Source: a candidate division WOR-1 bacterium RIFOXYB2_FULL_36_35
GTDB lineage: Bacteria > Margulisbacteria > WOR-1 > XYC2-FULL-46-14 > XYC2-FULL-37-10
Direction: 5' to 3'
Assembly: GCA_001771505.1 (NCBI GenBank)
Contig: MEUA01000029.1
Coordinates: 1 to 47,151 of the forward strand
Length of the DNA: 47,151 nt
The translations under genes and the position numbers were made by a program. Below the pieces are notes generated by a model that saw nothing but the letters and a program-made list of their open reading frames with translations, did no database searches and was not told the origin of the DNA. Shown here piece after piece: positions 39,831-47,151 of this stretch; position 1 is the stretch's first letter; every line of letters begins with the position of its first letter.

Positions 39831-40787
39831 ATGAACAAGGTAAAAGGCCTTAAAACAAAAGATCTTCTTGGCCTGCGTTATCTTACCGCAGAGGATATAA
39901 ATCTTATTTTAGATACCGCTCAATCTATGAAAGAAGTTATGACGCGTCCAGTTCGCAAAGTCCCTGCGCTTCTTGGTAAAAATATTGTCACTCTTTTTTA
40001 TGAGCCATCAACTAGAACCCGCACAAGTTTTGATGTTGCCGCAAAAAACTTATCCGCAAACACTACAAATATTGCTTTGGCGCAAAGCAGCGTGAAAAAA
40101 GGGGAGACCTTAATTGATACTGCAAAAAATCTTGAAGTTATGGGTTATGATGGTGTTATTATCCGTCACAAAATGTCAGGAGCTCCGCATCTTTTAGCGA
40201 AAAACATAAAAGGAGCGGTTATTAATGCGGGAGATGGTTGCAATGAACATCCGACGCAAGGGCTTCTTGATATTTTTACAATGAGAGAGAAGAGAGGGGA
40301 TATTGCAGGGAAGAGGGTTGTTATTGTTGGGGATATTGCGCACTCAAGAGTTGCCCGTAGTAATATCTGGGGATTAAACAAACTTGGCGCAAAAGTTGTA
40401 GTAGTAGGGCCCCCAACACTAATCCCAAAAAATATAGAAGAACTGGGGTGTGAGGTTTCCTATAAGCTTGAGAAAGTTATAGAAGATGCAGATTTTATAA
40501 ATGTTTTAAGGATCCAGCTTGAACGGCAGGAAGAGGGATTGTTTCCGTCTGTTGAAGAATATCATAAATTTTACGGAATAACTGCCGATCGGCTCAAAAA
40601 ATGTAAGTCCGATATAGTTGTTTTGCATCCGGGACCTATTAATCGTGGAGTTGAAATAACTTCTGAGGTTGCCGATGGCCCTTACAATGTGATTTTAGAA
40701 CAGGTGACAAACGGAGTTGCGGTTCGCATGGCTGTCCTCTTTTTACTGCTATCAGGGAGAAAACCGATGTTGATGAAAAAAAATTGA
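39831..40787 (+). CDS. pyrB: Aspartate carbamoyltransferase catalytic subunit
   Basis: This 318-residue protein has LFYEPSTRTRTSFDVAAKNL (carbamoyl phosphate site), NAGDGCNEHPTQGLLDIFTM (HP-x-Q), and VLHPGPINRGVEI near the end. It joins carbamoyl phosphate to aspartate in pyrimidine synthesis. No pyrI or pyrC is adjacent. Motifs and length match class C-type ATCases. Its relative argF lies 4.4 kb downstream, and the two are easily told apart by 'HPTQ' against 'HPCQ'. Confidence 0.95.
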   Translation: MNKVKGLKTKDLLGLRYLTAEDINLILDTAQSMKEVMTRPVRKVPALLGKNIVTLFYEPSTRTRTSFDVAAKNLSANTTNIALAQSSVKKGETLIDTAKNLEVMGYDGVIIRHKMSGAPHLLAKNIKGAVINAGDGCNEHPTQGLLDIFTMREKRGDIAGKRVVIVGDIAHSRVARSNIWGLNKLGAKVVVVGPPTLIPKNIEELGCEVSYKLEKVIEDADFINVLRIQLERQEEGLFPSVEEYHKFYGITADRLKKCKSDIVVLHPGPINRGVEITSEVADGPYNVILEQVTNGVAVRMAVLFLLLSGRKPMLMKKN

Positions 40788-40802
40788 AAAACGCATTCTG
40801 GC

Positions 40803-40830
40803 TTGACAATGGACAATCATCTTGTATAAT
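40803..40830 (+). promoter_or_regulatory. Consensus promoter of the DUF5679 gene
   Basis: TTGACA (40803-40808), 16 bp, TATAAT (40825-40830). It is the best sigma-70-type match in the window. Confidence 0.75.
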
Positions 40831-40862
40831 CTTTTTATCTTAATTTAAAGGGGTGAATAATA

Positions 40863-41009
40863 ATGGTAGAAGTTAAAGGATATTGTGTAAAATGCAAGAA
40901 GAAAACTGAAATGAAAGAGCCTAAAGCAGTCACCTTAAAAAACGGAAGAAAAGCCACCAAGGGCGAGTGTCCAAAGTGCGGCACTAAAATGTTTAAAATT
41001 GGTGGTTAG
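40863..41009 (+). CDS. DUF5679 small zinc-ribbon protein (48 aa)
   Basis: The 48-residue peptide reads MVEVKGYCVKCKKKTEMKEP, then VTLKNGRKATKGECPKCGTK and MFKIGG. Two Cys-x-x-Cys pairs (CVKC, CPKC) form a zinc ribbon, and the KNGRKA-x-KG-x-CP-x-CGTKMF core matches DUF5679. AAAGGGG lies 9 nt before the ATG. It has its own strong promoter and a perfect hairpin after its stop, so it is a separate, probably well expressed unit. Its function is unknown; such proteins are often found near replication or ribosomal genes. Confidence 0.9.
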   Translation: MVEVKGYCVKCKKKTEMKEPKAVTLKNGRKATKGECPKCGTKMFKIGG

Positions 41010-41017
41010 TTTTTGAC

Positions 41018-41051
41018 ACCGTCGGAACATGCGATCGTATGTTCCGACGGT
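41018..41051 (+). terminator. Perfect 13-bp hairpin after the DUF5679 gene
   Basis: ACCGTCGGAACAT pairs exactly with ATGTTCCGACGGT around an 8-nt loop. A T-rich tract follows 15 nt later, not directly, so it may be a terminator or another palindromic repeat. Confidence 0.5.
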
Positions 41052-41070
41052 AGATGATTTCCTTCTTTTT

Positions 41071-41079
41071 TGTTATAAT
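41071..41079 (+). promoter_or_regulatory. Extended -10 box of dnaE (leaderless)
   Basis: TGTTATAAT ends 9 nt before the dnaE ATG. Confidence 0.6.
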
Positions 41080-41088
41080 CTATAAATA

Positions 41089-44000
41089 ATGCCTCGTAAG
41101 TTTGTTCATCTTCATGTCCACTCCGAATATAGTTTATTAGATGGCGCTTCAAAGATTACGGAGCTGGTCAAAAGAGTAAAAGAGCTTGATATGTCTGCTG
41201 TTGCCTTGACGGATCATGGCAATATGTATGCTGCCGTTAAGTTTTTTCTTGAATGTAAAGAGCATGAAATAAAACCTTTAATTGGATGTGAGTTATATCT
41301 TGCTCCCCGCAGTCGGCTTGACAAAGAGACTAAAGAGGATAGATCCCCTTTTCATTTGACCTTTTTGGCAAAGGATGAAGAAGGGTATAGAAATCTTATT
41401 AAACTTGTGTCGTTAGCTTCGCTTGAAGGATTTTATAATAAACCTCGTATTGACAAGGAGCTTTTGGGAAAATACAACAAAGGTCTTGTTTGTTTGTCGG
41501 GGTGTCTTCAGGGGGAGATAGGAGTTCATTTATTAAACAATCAGCAAGATAAAGCGATTGATGCTATCTCTTTCTATAAAGATCTTTTTGGAGACGATTT
41601 TTATATTGAGATTATGGATATGGGACTTTATGATCAGAAAACAGTCAATCCTAGAATAATTGAAGTTGCAAAAAAATTAAACGTAAAACTTGTGGCTACA
41701 AATGATGCTCATTACTTAAAAAGAGAAGATGCTTTTGCCCAAGATGTTTTACTGTGTATAGGGACAAACTCTTTTTTAGATCAAGAAAAACGTTTAAGAT
41801 TTGAAAATGACCAGTTTTATCTTAAGTCTGCGGAAGAGATGTTTGAAGTTTTTAAAGATGTTCCACAGGCTATTGACAATACCCTGGAAGTTGCCGAGAA
41901 ATGTAATTTTGAACTTGAAACTGGGAAATTACATCTTCCCAATTTCGAAGTTCCGGATAGAGAGACCCCTAATTCTTATCTTGAAAAGCTTGTTTGGGAT
42001 GGCATTAAGACAAAATATGGCGTAAAAATTGAGGCTATGGGCCAGGAGAAACTTGTTGTCCCTCCTGAAATTAATGATCGGGTTAAGTATGAGTTGTATA
42101 CAATAGAGAAGATGGAGTATGCTGCATATTTCCTTATAGTTCAAGATTTTATAAATTTTGCAAGGAGCAAGGGGATACAAGTGGGGCCGGGAAGAGGATC
42201 TGCGGCTGGATCCATTATATCTTATGCTTTAGGGATAACAAGTATTGATCCTTTAAAGTATGGTTTGCTTTTTGAGCGGTTTCTTAATTTGGAAAGAATA
42301 TCCATGCCGGATATTGACATAGATTTTTGCTTTGAGCGTCGTCAGGAAGTTATTGATTATGTCAACAGAAAATATGGAACTGATCATGTTGCTCAAATAG
42401 TAACGTTTGGAACTATGGCAGCCCGTGGCGCAATAAGAGATGTTGGCAGGGTCCAAAGGATGCCTCTTTCTGAGGTTGATAAAATTGCCAAGATGATACC
42501 TTTTGGCCCTAAAATTACAATTGAAGATGGATTGAGCATTAATAAAGAACTAAAGGCTCTTTATGATAGCGATGAAAAAGTTAAAAACTTAATAGAAACT
42601 GCAAAAAAATTAGAAGGATTGTCCCGTCATGCCTCTGTTCATGCTGCTGGGGTTGTAATTTCTGAAAAACCTTTAATGGAGCATCTTCCCCTTCAAAGGT
42701 TGGATGAAAATTCTATTGTTACCCAGTATCAGATGACAGATTTGGAAAAAATAGGGATCCTCAAGATGGATTTTTTGGGATTGAGAAACCTGACAATGAT
42801 CGATCATGCCGTAAATATTATTAAAGAACGCAGAAACGAGGAAATTGATATGGGCAACCTTATTTTAAATGACCATAAAACTTTTTCACTTTTGCGATTA
42901 GGTGAGACGATAGGGGTTTTTCAGCTTGAATCTCGAGGTATGCGTGGATTAATGAAAGATTTACAGCCGGATAATTTCGAGGAAATTATAGCACTGCTTG
43001 CTTTATACAGGCCAGGGCCTCTTGAGTCGGGAATGGTTGATGATTATGTTAAACGCAAACACAAAAAAATTCCCGTTCATTATGATCTCCCTGAACTTAT
43101 TCCCATCCTTGAAGAGACTTATGGAGTAATTTTGTATCAGGAACAGGTTATGGAAATTGCAAGTAAGGTTGCCGGTTTTACCATGGGCCAGGCAGATGTT
43201 TTGCGAGCGGCAATGGGGAAGAAAAAAGTTAAAGAAATGGCCAAGCAGAAGGAACTTTTTATTGAAGGGGCGGTTAAAAGAAATGTTTCAAAGCATAAAG
43301 CTACGGAATTGTATAATCTTTGTGCGAAATTTGCCGGATATGGTTTTAATAAATCACATTCAACAGCCTATTCTTTGATTTCTTACCAAACGGCATATCT
43401 TAAAGCAAATTACCAGGAAGAATTTATGGCGGCGCTTCTTACCTCGATTATGGGGAATACCGATAAAATAACTCTTTACATATCTGAAGCCCAAAGAATG
43501 AAGATAAAGGTTTTGCCTCCCGATGTTAATTTTAGCACTCGTGTCTTTACTGTTGTTGATGAAGGAATTCGGTTTGGTTTGACCGCAATAAAAAATGTCG
43601 GAATAGGCGCTATCGAGTCTATACTGGAAAGCAGAAAAAAAGAGGGGACATTTAAATCTCTTTTGGATTTTTGCAGAAGGGTTGATACAAGGACTTGCAA
43701 TAAAAAGGTGATAGAAAGCCTTATAAAGTCGGGAGCCATGGATTCTTTCGGCAAAACTAGAAATTATTTGCTTTCTGTTTATGAGAGGGTTCTCACTGCC
43801 GCTTCTGGCGAGCAAAAAGAGCGGGCGAGCGGGCAAATTTTTATGTTTGATGTAACTCCCCAGGCTTATAAAGAACCATCAGATGAATATTTGCTGGAAA
43901 ATATTGAACCTGTAGACCACACATCGGAAGAATTATTAAGAATGGAAAAAGAATTACTAGGTCTTTATATTTCTAAGCATCCACTGGAGAATTTGATTGA

Positions 44001-44583
44001 TTCATTGGAAGGGCAGGTTGAATACCGTGTGGCGGATGTCGTTGAAAAATATGAGGGTGACATTGTAAAAATAGGCGGATTATTGACTTCAATCAGAAAA
44101 ATTACCACCAAAAAAGGCGACATGATGATGGTTGCGGCACTGGAAGACTTGTCGGGGAGTATTCCCCTTGTAATATTTCCTAAAACTTATAATAAATATG
44201 TGCATCTGTTAAATGATGATGCTGTTATAATAATAAAAGGGAAGCTTAACAGGGACGCAAGAACCGAAGAGATGAATGTGTGGGCGGAGACTGTTGAGCC
44301 TCTTGCCGAACTTGAGAAAGTCAGGTCTCTTCATATTGAGGTGGTTGAATTAAAAGATAAAGCGATTCTTGAAAGGCTGAAAGATATCTTGTTGTTTTAT
44401 AGGGGGAATGAACCTGTGATAATCTATTATGACGATCAGAAGGTGGCGGCAGGTTCCAAGTATCGGGTTGATATAAATCCGGAACTTGTAGAACGAATTG
44501 AAGAACTTTTGGGGACGGGAGCTGCAAGAGTTGAACAGAGACACTTAAAAAGAATGAAAAATGACTTAATTAAGAATGACTAA
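41089..44583 (+). CDS. dnaE: DNA polymerase III alpha subunit
   Basis: This 1164-residue DnaE-type replicative polymerase has a PHP domain (FVHLHVHSEYSLLDGASKI, TDHGNMYAAVKFF) at 1-210. The polymerase core includes GRGSAAGSIISYALGIT and the catalytic PDIDIDF near 406-412, and GFNKSHSTAYSLISYQTAYL is present. It has a helix-hairpin-helix region and a C-terminal OB domain (KIGGLLTSIRKITTKKGDMM). The last residues (RMKNDLIKND) are encoded by a 7-bp tandem array. No Shine-Dalgarno precedes the start. It is transcribed alone from a promoter after the DUF5679 gene. Confidence 0.97.
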   Translation: MPRKFVHLHVHSEYSLLDGASKITELVKRVKELDMSAVALTDHGNMYAAVKFFLECKEHEIKPLIGCELYLAPRSRLDKETKEDRSPFHLTFLAKDEEGYRNLIKLVSLASLEGFYNKPRIDKELLGKYNKGLVCLSGCLQGEIGVHLLNNQQDKAIDAISFYKDLFGDDFYIEIMDMGLYDQKTVNPRIIEVAKKLNVKLVATNDAHYLKREDAFAQDVLLCIGTNSFLDQEKRLRFENDQFYLKSAEEMFEVFKDVPQAIDNTLEVAEKCNFELETGKLHLPNFEVPDRETPNSYLEKLVWDGIKTKYGVKIEAMGQEKLVVPPEINDRVKYELYTIEKMEYAAYFLIVQDFINFARSKGIQVGPGRGSAAGSIISYALGITSIDPLKYGLLFERFLNLERISMPDIDIDFCFERRQEVIDYVNRKYGTDHVAQIVTFGTMAARGAIRDVGRVQRMPLSEVDKIAKMIPFGPKITIEDGLSINKELKALYDSDEKVKNLIETAKKLEGLSRHASVHAAGVVISEKPLMEHLPLQRLDENSIVTQYQMTDLEKIGILKMDFLGLRNLTMIDHAVNIIKERRNEEIDMGNLILNDHKTFSLLRLGETIGVFQLESRGMRGLMKDLQPDNFEEIIALLALYRPGPLESGMVDDYVKRKHKKIPVHYDLPELIPILEETYGVILYQEQVMEIASKVAGFTMGQADVLRAAMGKKKVKEMAKQKELFIEGAVKRNVSKHKATELYNLCAKFAGYGFNKSHSTAYSLISYQTAYLKANYQEEFMAALLTSIMGNTDKITLYISEAQRMKIKVLPPDVNFSTRVFTVVDEGIRFGLTAIKNVGIGAIESILESRKKEGTFKSLLDFCRRVDTRTCNKKVIESLIKSGAMDSFGKTRNYLLSVYERVLTAASGEQKERASGQIFMFDVTPQAYKEPSDEYLLENIEPVDHTSEELLRMEKELLGLYISKHPLENLIDSLEGQVEYRVADVVEKYEGDIVKIGGLLTSIRKITTKKGDMMMVAALEDLSGSIPLVIFPKTYNKYVHLLNDDAVIIIKGKLNRDARTEEMNVWAETVEPLAELEKVRSLHIEVVELKDKAILERLKDILLFYRGNEPVIIYYDDQKVAAGSKYRVDINPELVERIEELLGTGAARVEQRHLKRMKNDLIKND

Positions 44584-44585
44584 AA
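44551..44585. repeat. 7-bp tandem array forming the 3' end of dnaE
   Basis: Units AGAATGA, AAAATGA, CTTAATT, AAGAATG, ACTAAAA cover the last eleven codons of dnaE and its stop. Confidence 0.6.
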
Positions 44586-44630
44586 GGGAAGGATGGAAGA
44601 GGATTAGTGTAACTTTTCAGTTTTTTGAAA

Positions 44631-44657
44631 TAAACCCCGATTATGATAATTGGGGTA
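44631..44657. repeat. CCCCGAT-type palindromic element between dnaE and hisI
   Basis: TAAACCCCGATTAT and GATAATTGGGGTAA face each other; no gene overlaps it. Confidence 0.75.
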
Positions 44658-44701
44658 AAAGTTTTTTTATTTTGAACGTTTGGCGACACTGACATTGTAC
44701 G

Positions 44702-44729
44702 CATTAGTCATTAAGTCATTTTTAATTAT
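44702..44729. repeat. 7-bp tandem array upstream of hisI
   Basis: Units CATTAGT, CATTAAG, TCATTTT, TAATTAT; its end overlaps the old -10 box of hisI. Confidence 0.55.
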
Positions 44730-44732
44730 AAT
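44727..44732 (+). promoter_or_regulatory. Original -10 box of hisI, now split from the gene by a MITE
   Basis: TATAAT abuts the MITE. Its last five bases are the target duplication repeated on the other side of the element. Confidence 0.5.
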
Positions 44733-44851
44733 GGGCTTGTTGCCTAATGATAGTTTTTGCAATTTGTCATCCCCGCGAAAGCGGGGATCCATCTTGTTTT
44801 TTGAGAAATAGATTCCCGTTTTCACGGGAATGACCATTACGCAACAGACCC
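44733..44851. mobile_element. 119-bp MITE, copy 3, inserted upstream of hisI
   Basis: The element has inverted ends (GGGCTTGTTGCCTAATG and CATTACGCAACAGACCC). It is in the opposite orientation to the other two copies and is flanked by ATAAT on both sides (44728-44732, 44852-44856). Confidence 0.9.
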
Positions 44852-44874
44852 ATAATATAAGGAGGCTAATTTTT

Positions 44875-45186
44875 ATGAATTTAAAGTTTAATAAAGATGG
44901 ATTGATTCCTGTTATAGCGCAGGATTATAAGACAGGAGATGTTTTAATGCTGGCTTATATGAATGAGGAGTCCTATAAAAAAACTGTTGAAACAAAAGAG
45001 ATGTGGTATTGGTCGCGATCAAGAAAGGTTTTGTGGCATAAGGGGGATACTTCCGGTCACATTCAAAAAGTAAAAGAGCTTTATTACGATTGTGATGCTG
45101 ATGCGCTTCTTGCAAAAATTGAGCAGGTAGGGGATGTTGCTTGCCATACAGGCAATAGGAGCTGTTTTTTTAATAAAGTGATATAG
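44875..45186 (+). CDS. hisI: Phosphoribosyl-AMP cyclohydrolase
   Basis: This 103-residue protein contains [30 protein letters not shown] (metal Asp cluster) and [10 protein letters not shown] (zinc Cys), the HisI core without a fused HisE domain. It opens the ring of phosphoribosyl-AMP in histidine synthesis. AAGGAGG 8 nt before ATG 44875 fixes the start; an ATG at 44830 lies inside the MITE and was rejected. No other his biosynthetic genes are near (hisS is a tRNA synthetase). Confidence 0.95.
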   Translation: MNLKFNKDGLIPVIAQDYKTGDVLMLAYMNEESYKKTVETKEMWYWSRSRKVLWHKGDTSGHIQKVKELYYDCDADALLAKIEQVGDVACHTGNRSCFFNKVI

Positions 45187-45215
45187 GTTTTTAAATTGTT
45201 TTTCATGTAATTTTA

Positions 45216-45224
45216 TGATAAAGT
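45216..45224 (+). promoter_or_regulatory. Extended -10-like box of argF (leaderless)
   Basis: TGATAAAGT ends 10 nt before the argF ATG. Confidence 0.45.
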
Positions 45225-45234
45225 AGGGACAAAT

Positions 45235-46170
45235 ATGAAGGATTTAATATCCATCCATGATTTAACCTCCTTGCAAGTTGAGGAGATTCTTAGCCTTGCC
45301 TGCGACCTTAAACAGAAACAGAAAGATAAAGAGAAGCATGAATATCTTTGGGCTAAATCCCTTGTTATGATTTTTGAAAAACCTTCAACCCGTACTCGGG
45401 TCTCTTTTGAAATAGGGATGTGGCAACTTGGAGGTTTGGCTATCAATCTTGATCAGGAAAATATCGGGCTTGGAGCCAGAGAATCGATAGGCGATGTGGC
45501 AAAAACGCTTTCCCGCTATGCTGACGGGATTTTGATCCGCACGTTTGAACATAAAAAAGTTATCGACCTTGCAGAATCAGCCAGCGTTCCTGTTATAAAT
45601 GGGTTATCTGATCTTCTTCATCCGTGCCAGGCGCTGACGGATGTTTTTACTATAAGGGAGAAAAAGGGGTTAGAAGGGGCAAAAAGAGATGGAAAAGGAT
45701 TGAAGGTGGCGTATATTGGAGATGGGAACAATGTTTGCCATTCCCTCATGTTTGCATGTGCCAAAGTCGGTATTAATTTGACTATTGCGGTGCCGGTTGG
45801 TTATGAGCCTGACGAAGAAATTGTTAAATTGGCTTTTGCTGATGCAAAGATGGCGGGGATACAGATAGACATTTTAAATGATCCAATAATGGCGGCCAAA
45901 AATGCCGATGTTATTTATACGGATGTTTGGACCTCGATGGGGCAAGAGGCAGAAAGCAGAAAGCGGAAAGCGGATTTTGAAAAGTTTCAAATCAATAGAG
46001 AGTTGGTCAAATTAGCAAAGCCTGATTTTATCTTTATGCATTGCCTTCCCGCGCATCGTGGCGAAGAGGTGACCGATGAGGTTGTTGATTCCACAAATTC
46101 CGTTGTCTTTGACCAGGCCGAGAATCGCCTGCATGTCCAAAAGGCTATATTAACGATTTTGTTGAAATGA
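45235..46170 (+). CDS. argF: Ornithine carbamoyltransferase
   Basis: This 311-residue protein has FEKPSTRTRVSFEIGMWQLGG (carbamoyl phosphate site), LLHPCQALTDVFT (HPCQ, typical of OTC), and FMHCLPAHRGEEVTDEV (ornithine-binding HCLP). It makes citrulline in arginine synthesis or, in reverse, supports arginine fermentation. Residues about 239-248 (ESRKRKADFE region) are encoded by four 7-bp units. No other arg gene is adjacent. Confidence 0.95.
   Translation: MKDLISIHDLTSLQVEEILSLACDLKQKQKDKEKHEYLWAKSLVMIFEKPSTRTRVSFEIGMWQLGGLAINLDQENIGLGARESIGDVAKTLSRYADGILIRTFEHKKVIDLAESASVPVINGLSDLLHPCQALTDVFTIREKKGLEGAKRDGKGLKVAYIGDGNNVCHSLMFACAKVGINLTIAVPVGYEPDEEIVKLAFADAKMAGIQIDILNDPIMAAKNADVIYTDVWTSMGQEAESRKRKADFEKFQINRELVKLAKPDFIFMHCLPAHRGEEVTDEVVDSTNSVVFDQAENRLHVQKAILTILLK
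45949..45976. repeat. 7-bp tandem array inside argF
   Basis: Units GCAGAAA, GCAGAAA, GCGGAAA, GCGGATT. Confidence 0.65.
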
Positions 46171-46253
46171 ATTTTTTGTGTAGGGAGTCCTCTTTTTTTG
46201 TTAAAAATCATCTGAAATTTTTATAAAAACATTAAGAAGATTATCTGATAAAA

Positions 46254-46280
46254 TTCACCCCGATTATCTTAATCGGGGTT
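46254..46280. repeat. CCCCGAT-type palindromic element upstream of the last gene
   Basis: TTCACCCCGATTAT and CTTAATCGGGGTT face each other; it ends 20 bp before the ATG at 46300. Confidence 0.75.
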
Positions 46281-46299
46281 TCTAATAGGAGGGGAAAAA

Positions 46300-46932
46300 A
46301 TGATAAATTCTTCAACACGAGGGAGCAACGTCACTCCTGATTTTCCAAAACTTTTTAAGGATATTCGAACGCTATTTCACAGTCGCGCGTTAGGGCTAAG
46401 AATAGAAGGAAAAGTGCAAGCTGCTAGATTGCTTGTTGGCGCTGGACACGAAACAGAATTTTTGAAATTTGTAGAGAGCTTGCCGAGGCAGCTTAGTCTC
46501 AGGGATATATGTTTTTTACCTGCGAGATCAATGGAAGCAAAGGGAGAAAATAGTCTCCCTGTTAATGTGGGAATAGGAGTTGGGCAGGGGATGACATGGA
46601 CAGAGTTTTCTGTTGCGATTAGAGATAATAATTGGGGGAGATCAGAAACACCTGAAGCTTATCTTGAAGGATTAAGGACGAACTCTAGTCTTTTAAGCGA
46701 AACAATAACCTTTGATGCCGGGATAGCTTATGACTCTCCAAGTCAAAGAGAGTCAATGCATGGATACGATCAATTGGCTGAAGATGAGCAAACCTTGTTT
46801 TATTGTGTTTTGAAGCAAAGGCTTACAACAATAGAGCGAGCGATTGCCAAGGGCTTGTCATTAGCTCCGGGAGATCAGTCATTGAGACGCGTGGAACAAG
46901 ATGATGGCTTCAAAAGTCAGCGTCAACAATAA
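46300..46932 (+). CDS. Hypothetical protein (210 aa), no recognised family
   Basis: AGGAGGGG lies close to the ATG, so the start is firm. The protein is soluble with no signal peptide. Residues 15-60 are helical (DFPKLFKDIRTLFHSRALGL), 85-110 hold a glycine-rich LPVNVGIGVGQGMTWTEFSV, and the C-terminal helix (FYCVLKQRLTTIERAIAKGL) ends in a charged tail. It lies alone after argF. I do not recognise it. Confidence 0.6.
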   Translation: MINSSTRGSNVTPDFPKLFKDIRTLFHSRALGLRIEGKVQAARLLVGAGHETEFLKFVESLPRQLSLRDICFLPARSMEAKGENSLPVNVGIGVGQGMTWTEFSVAIRDNNWGRSETPEAYLEGLRTNSSLLSETITFDAGIAYDSPSQRESMHGYDQLAEDEQTLFYCVLKQRLTTIERAIAKGLSLAPGDQSLRRVEQDDGFKSQRQQ

Positions 46933-46973
46933 AAGAATATTCTAAGAATTTTATCTTTCTTGACCGAATTATG

Positions 46974-47151
46974 GGGCTGTTGCGAAATAGGCACCCCACA
47001 TTAAAATGTGGGGAATTTGTGAGTAAATATTCCCCAGACTTAAGTCTGGGGTGGCATTATACGATGGTGTATAAATAGTTGTGTAAATTGTCATTCTGAC
47101 GAAAGTCAGAATCCATTTCTCTAGTAAAACATAGATTCCTGCTTCCGCAGG
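46974..47151. mobile_element. MITE-family composite, cut by the window end
   Basis: It starts GGGCTGTTGCGAAAT like the MITE. It then has two different palindromes (CCCCACATTAAAATGTGGGG; CCCCAGACTTAAGTCTGGGG), a GTGGCATTATACGATGG stretch, and a third palindrome ATTCTGACGAAAGTCAGAAT. The right end is not reached. Confidence 0.6.

Noticed and set aside
44830-44874. ATG at 44830 as start of hisI
   Set aside because: It is inside the MITE; AAGGAGG with ATG 44875 gives the normal HisI N-terminus.
5691-46280. Multiple CCCCGAT...ATCGGGG repeats as a possible CRISPR array
   Set aside because: Copies are far apart, of variable length, in both orientations and without uniform spacers; no cas genes are present.

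Overview
The window is 47.2 kb of low-GC, gene-dense bacterial chromosome in which every gene uses the standard code. Two LpxB-type glycosyltransferases, an MsbA-like exporter and a cluster of sugar transferases point to a cell with an outer membrane. An envelope protein with a beta-barrel-like front and three SLH repeats agrees with this. The mixture resembles uncultured Margulisbacteria/WOR-1 (Saganbacteria)-like lineages, but that placement is inference and cannot be proved from this sequence alone.

Layout. 1-3091: remnants of a DUF559 gene and a DUF4258/DUF2283 pair, two orphan genes and a MITE. 3079-13824 (minus): an envelope glycan cluster of lpxB, msbA-like, a second LpxB-like gene, three glycosyltransferase genes and an ArnT-like transferase, interrupted by a small aspartic protease. 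13991-17532: corA-thrC, then hisS. 17522-21003: a serine protease with zinc ribbon and YbjN-like domain, a YbjN-like partner, and divergently an FHA-transglutaminase protein. 21099-25574: lysC, plsY, two proline tRNAs and a broken third copy, rpsA, pyrF. 25638-29572: queF, an HD protein and trpA, then trpB, with a TPR gene of opposite orientation between trpA and trpB. 29660-31752: a divergent AdoMet decarboxylase homologue and the SLH protein. 31805-37476: tRNA-Ser, tadA, a phosphohexomutase, pyrR, a GlmU-like protein, ackA, apbE. 37533-39762: two orphan genes with membrane segments. 39831-46170: pyrB, a DUF5679 protein, dnaE, hisI, argF. 46300-47151: an orphan gene and another interspersed repeat.

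The most striking content is the repeats. (i) A palindromic family with CCCCGAT...ATCGGGG ends has at least ten copies. Two lie in frame inside glycosyltransferase genes, and four reach or supply the stop codon of a neighbouring gene, much like Rickettsia palindromic elements. (ii) A 119-bp MITE has three full copies with inverted ends; two have perfect 5-bp target duplications, and one landed on the -10 box of hisI. (iii) Degenerate 7-bp tandem arrays occur at about eleven places, including inside hisS, trpA, argF and the end of dnaE. One LpxB-like gene carries three repeat insertions and is still open.

Expression signals are also unusual. Many core genes have an extended -10 box (TGnTATAAT or TGATAAAAT) ending only 8-10 nt before the start codon, with no Shine-Dalgarno, so leaderless mRNAs are likely. 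Several orphan genes instead have strong Shine-Dalgarno sequences. No rRNA, CRISPR array, transposase or integrase was seen.
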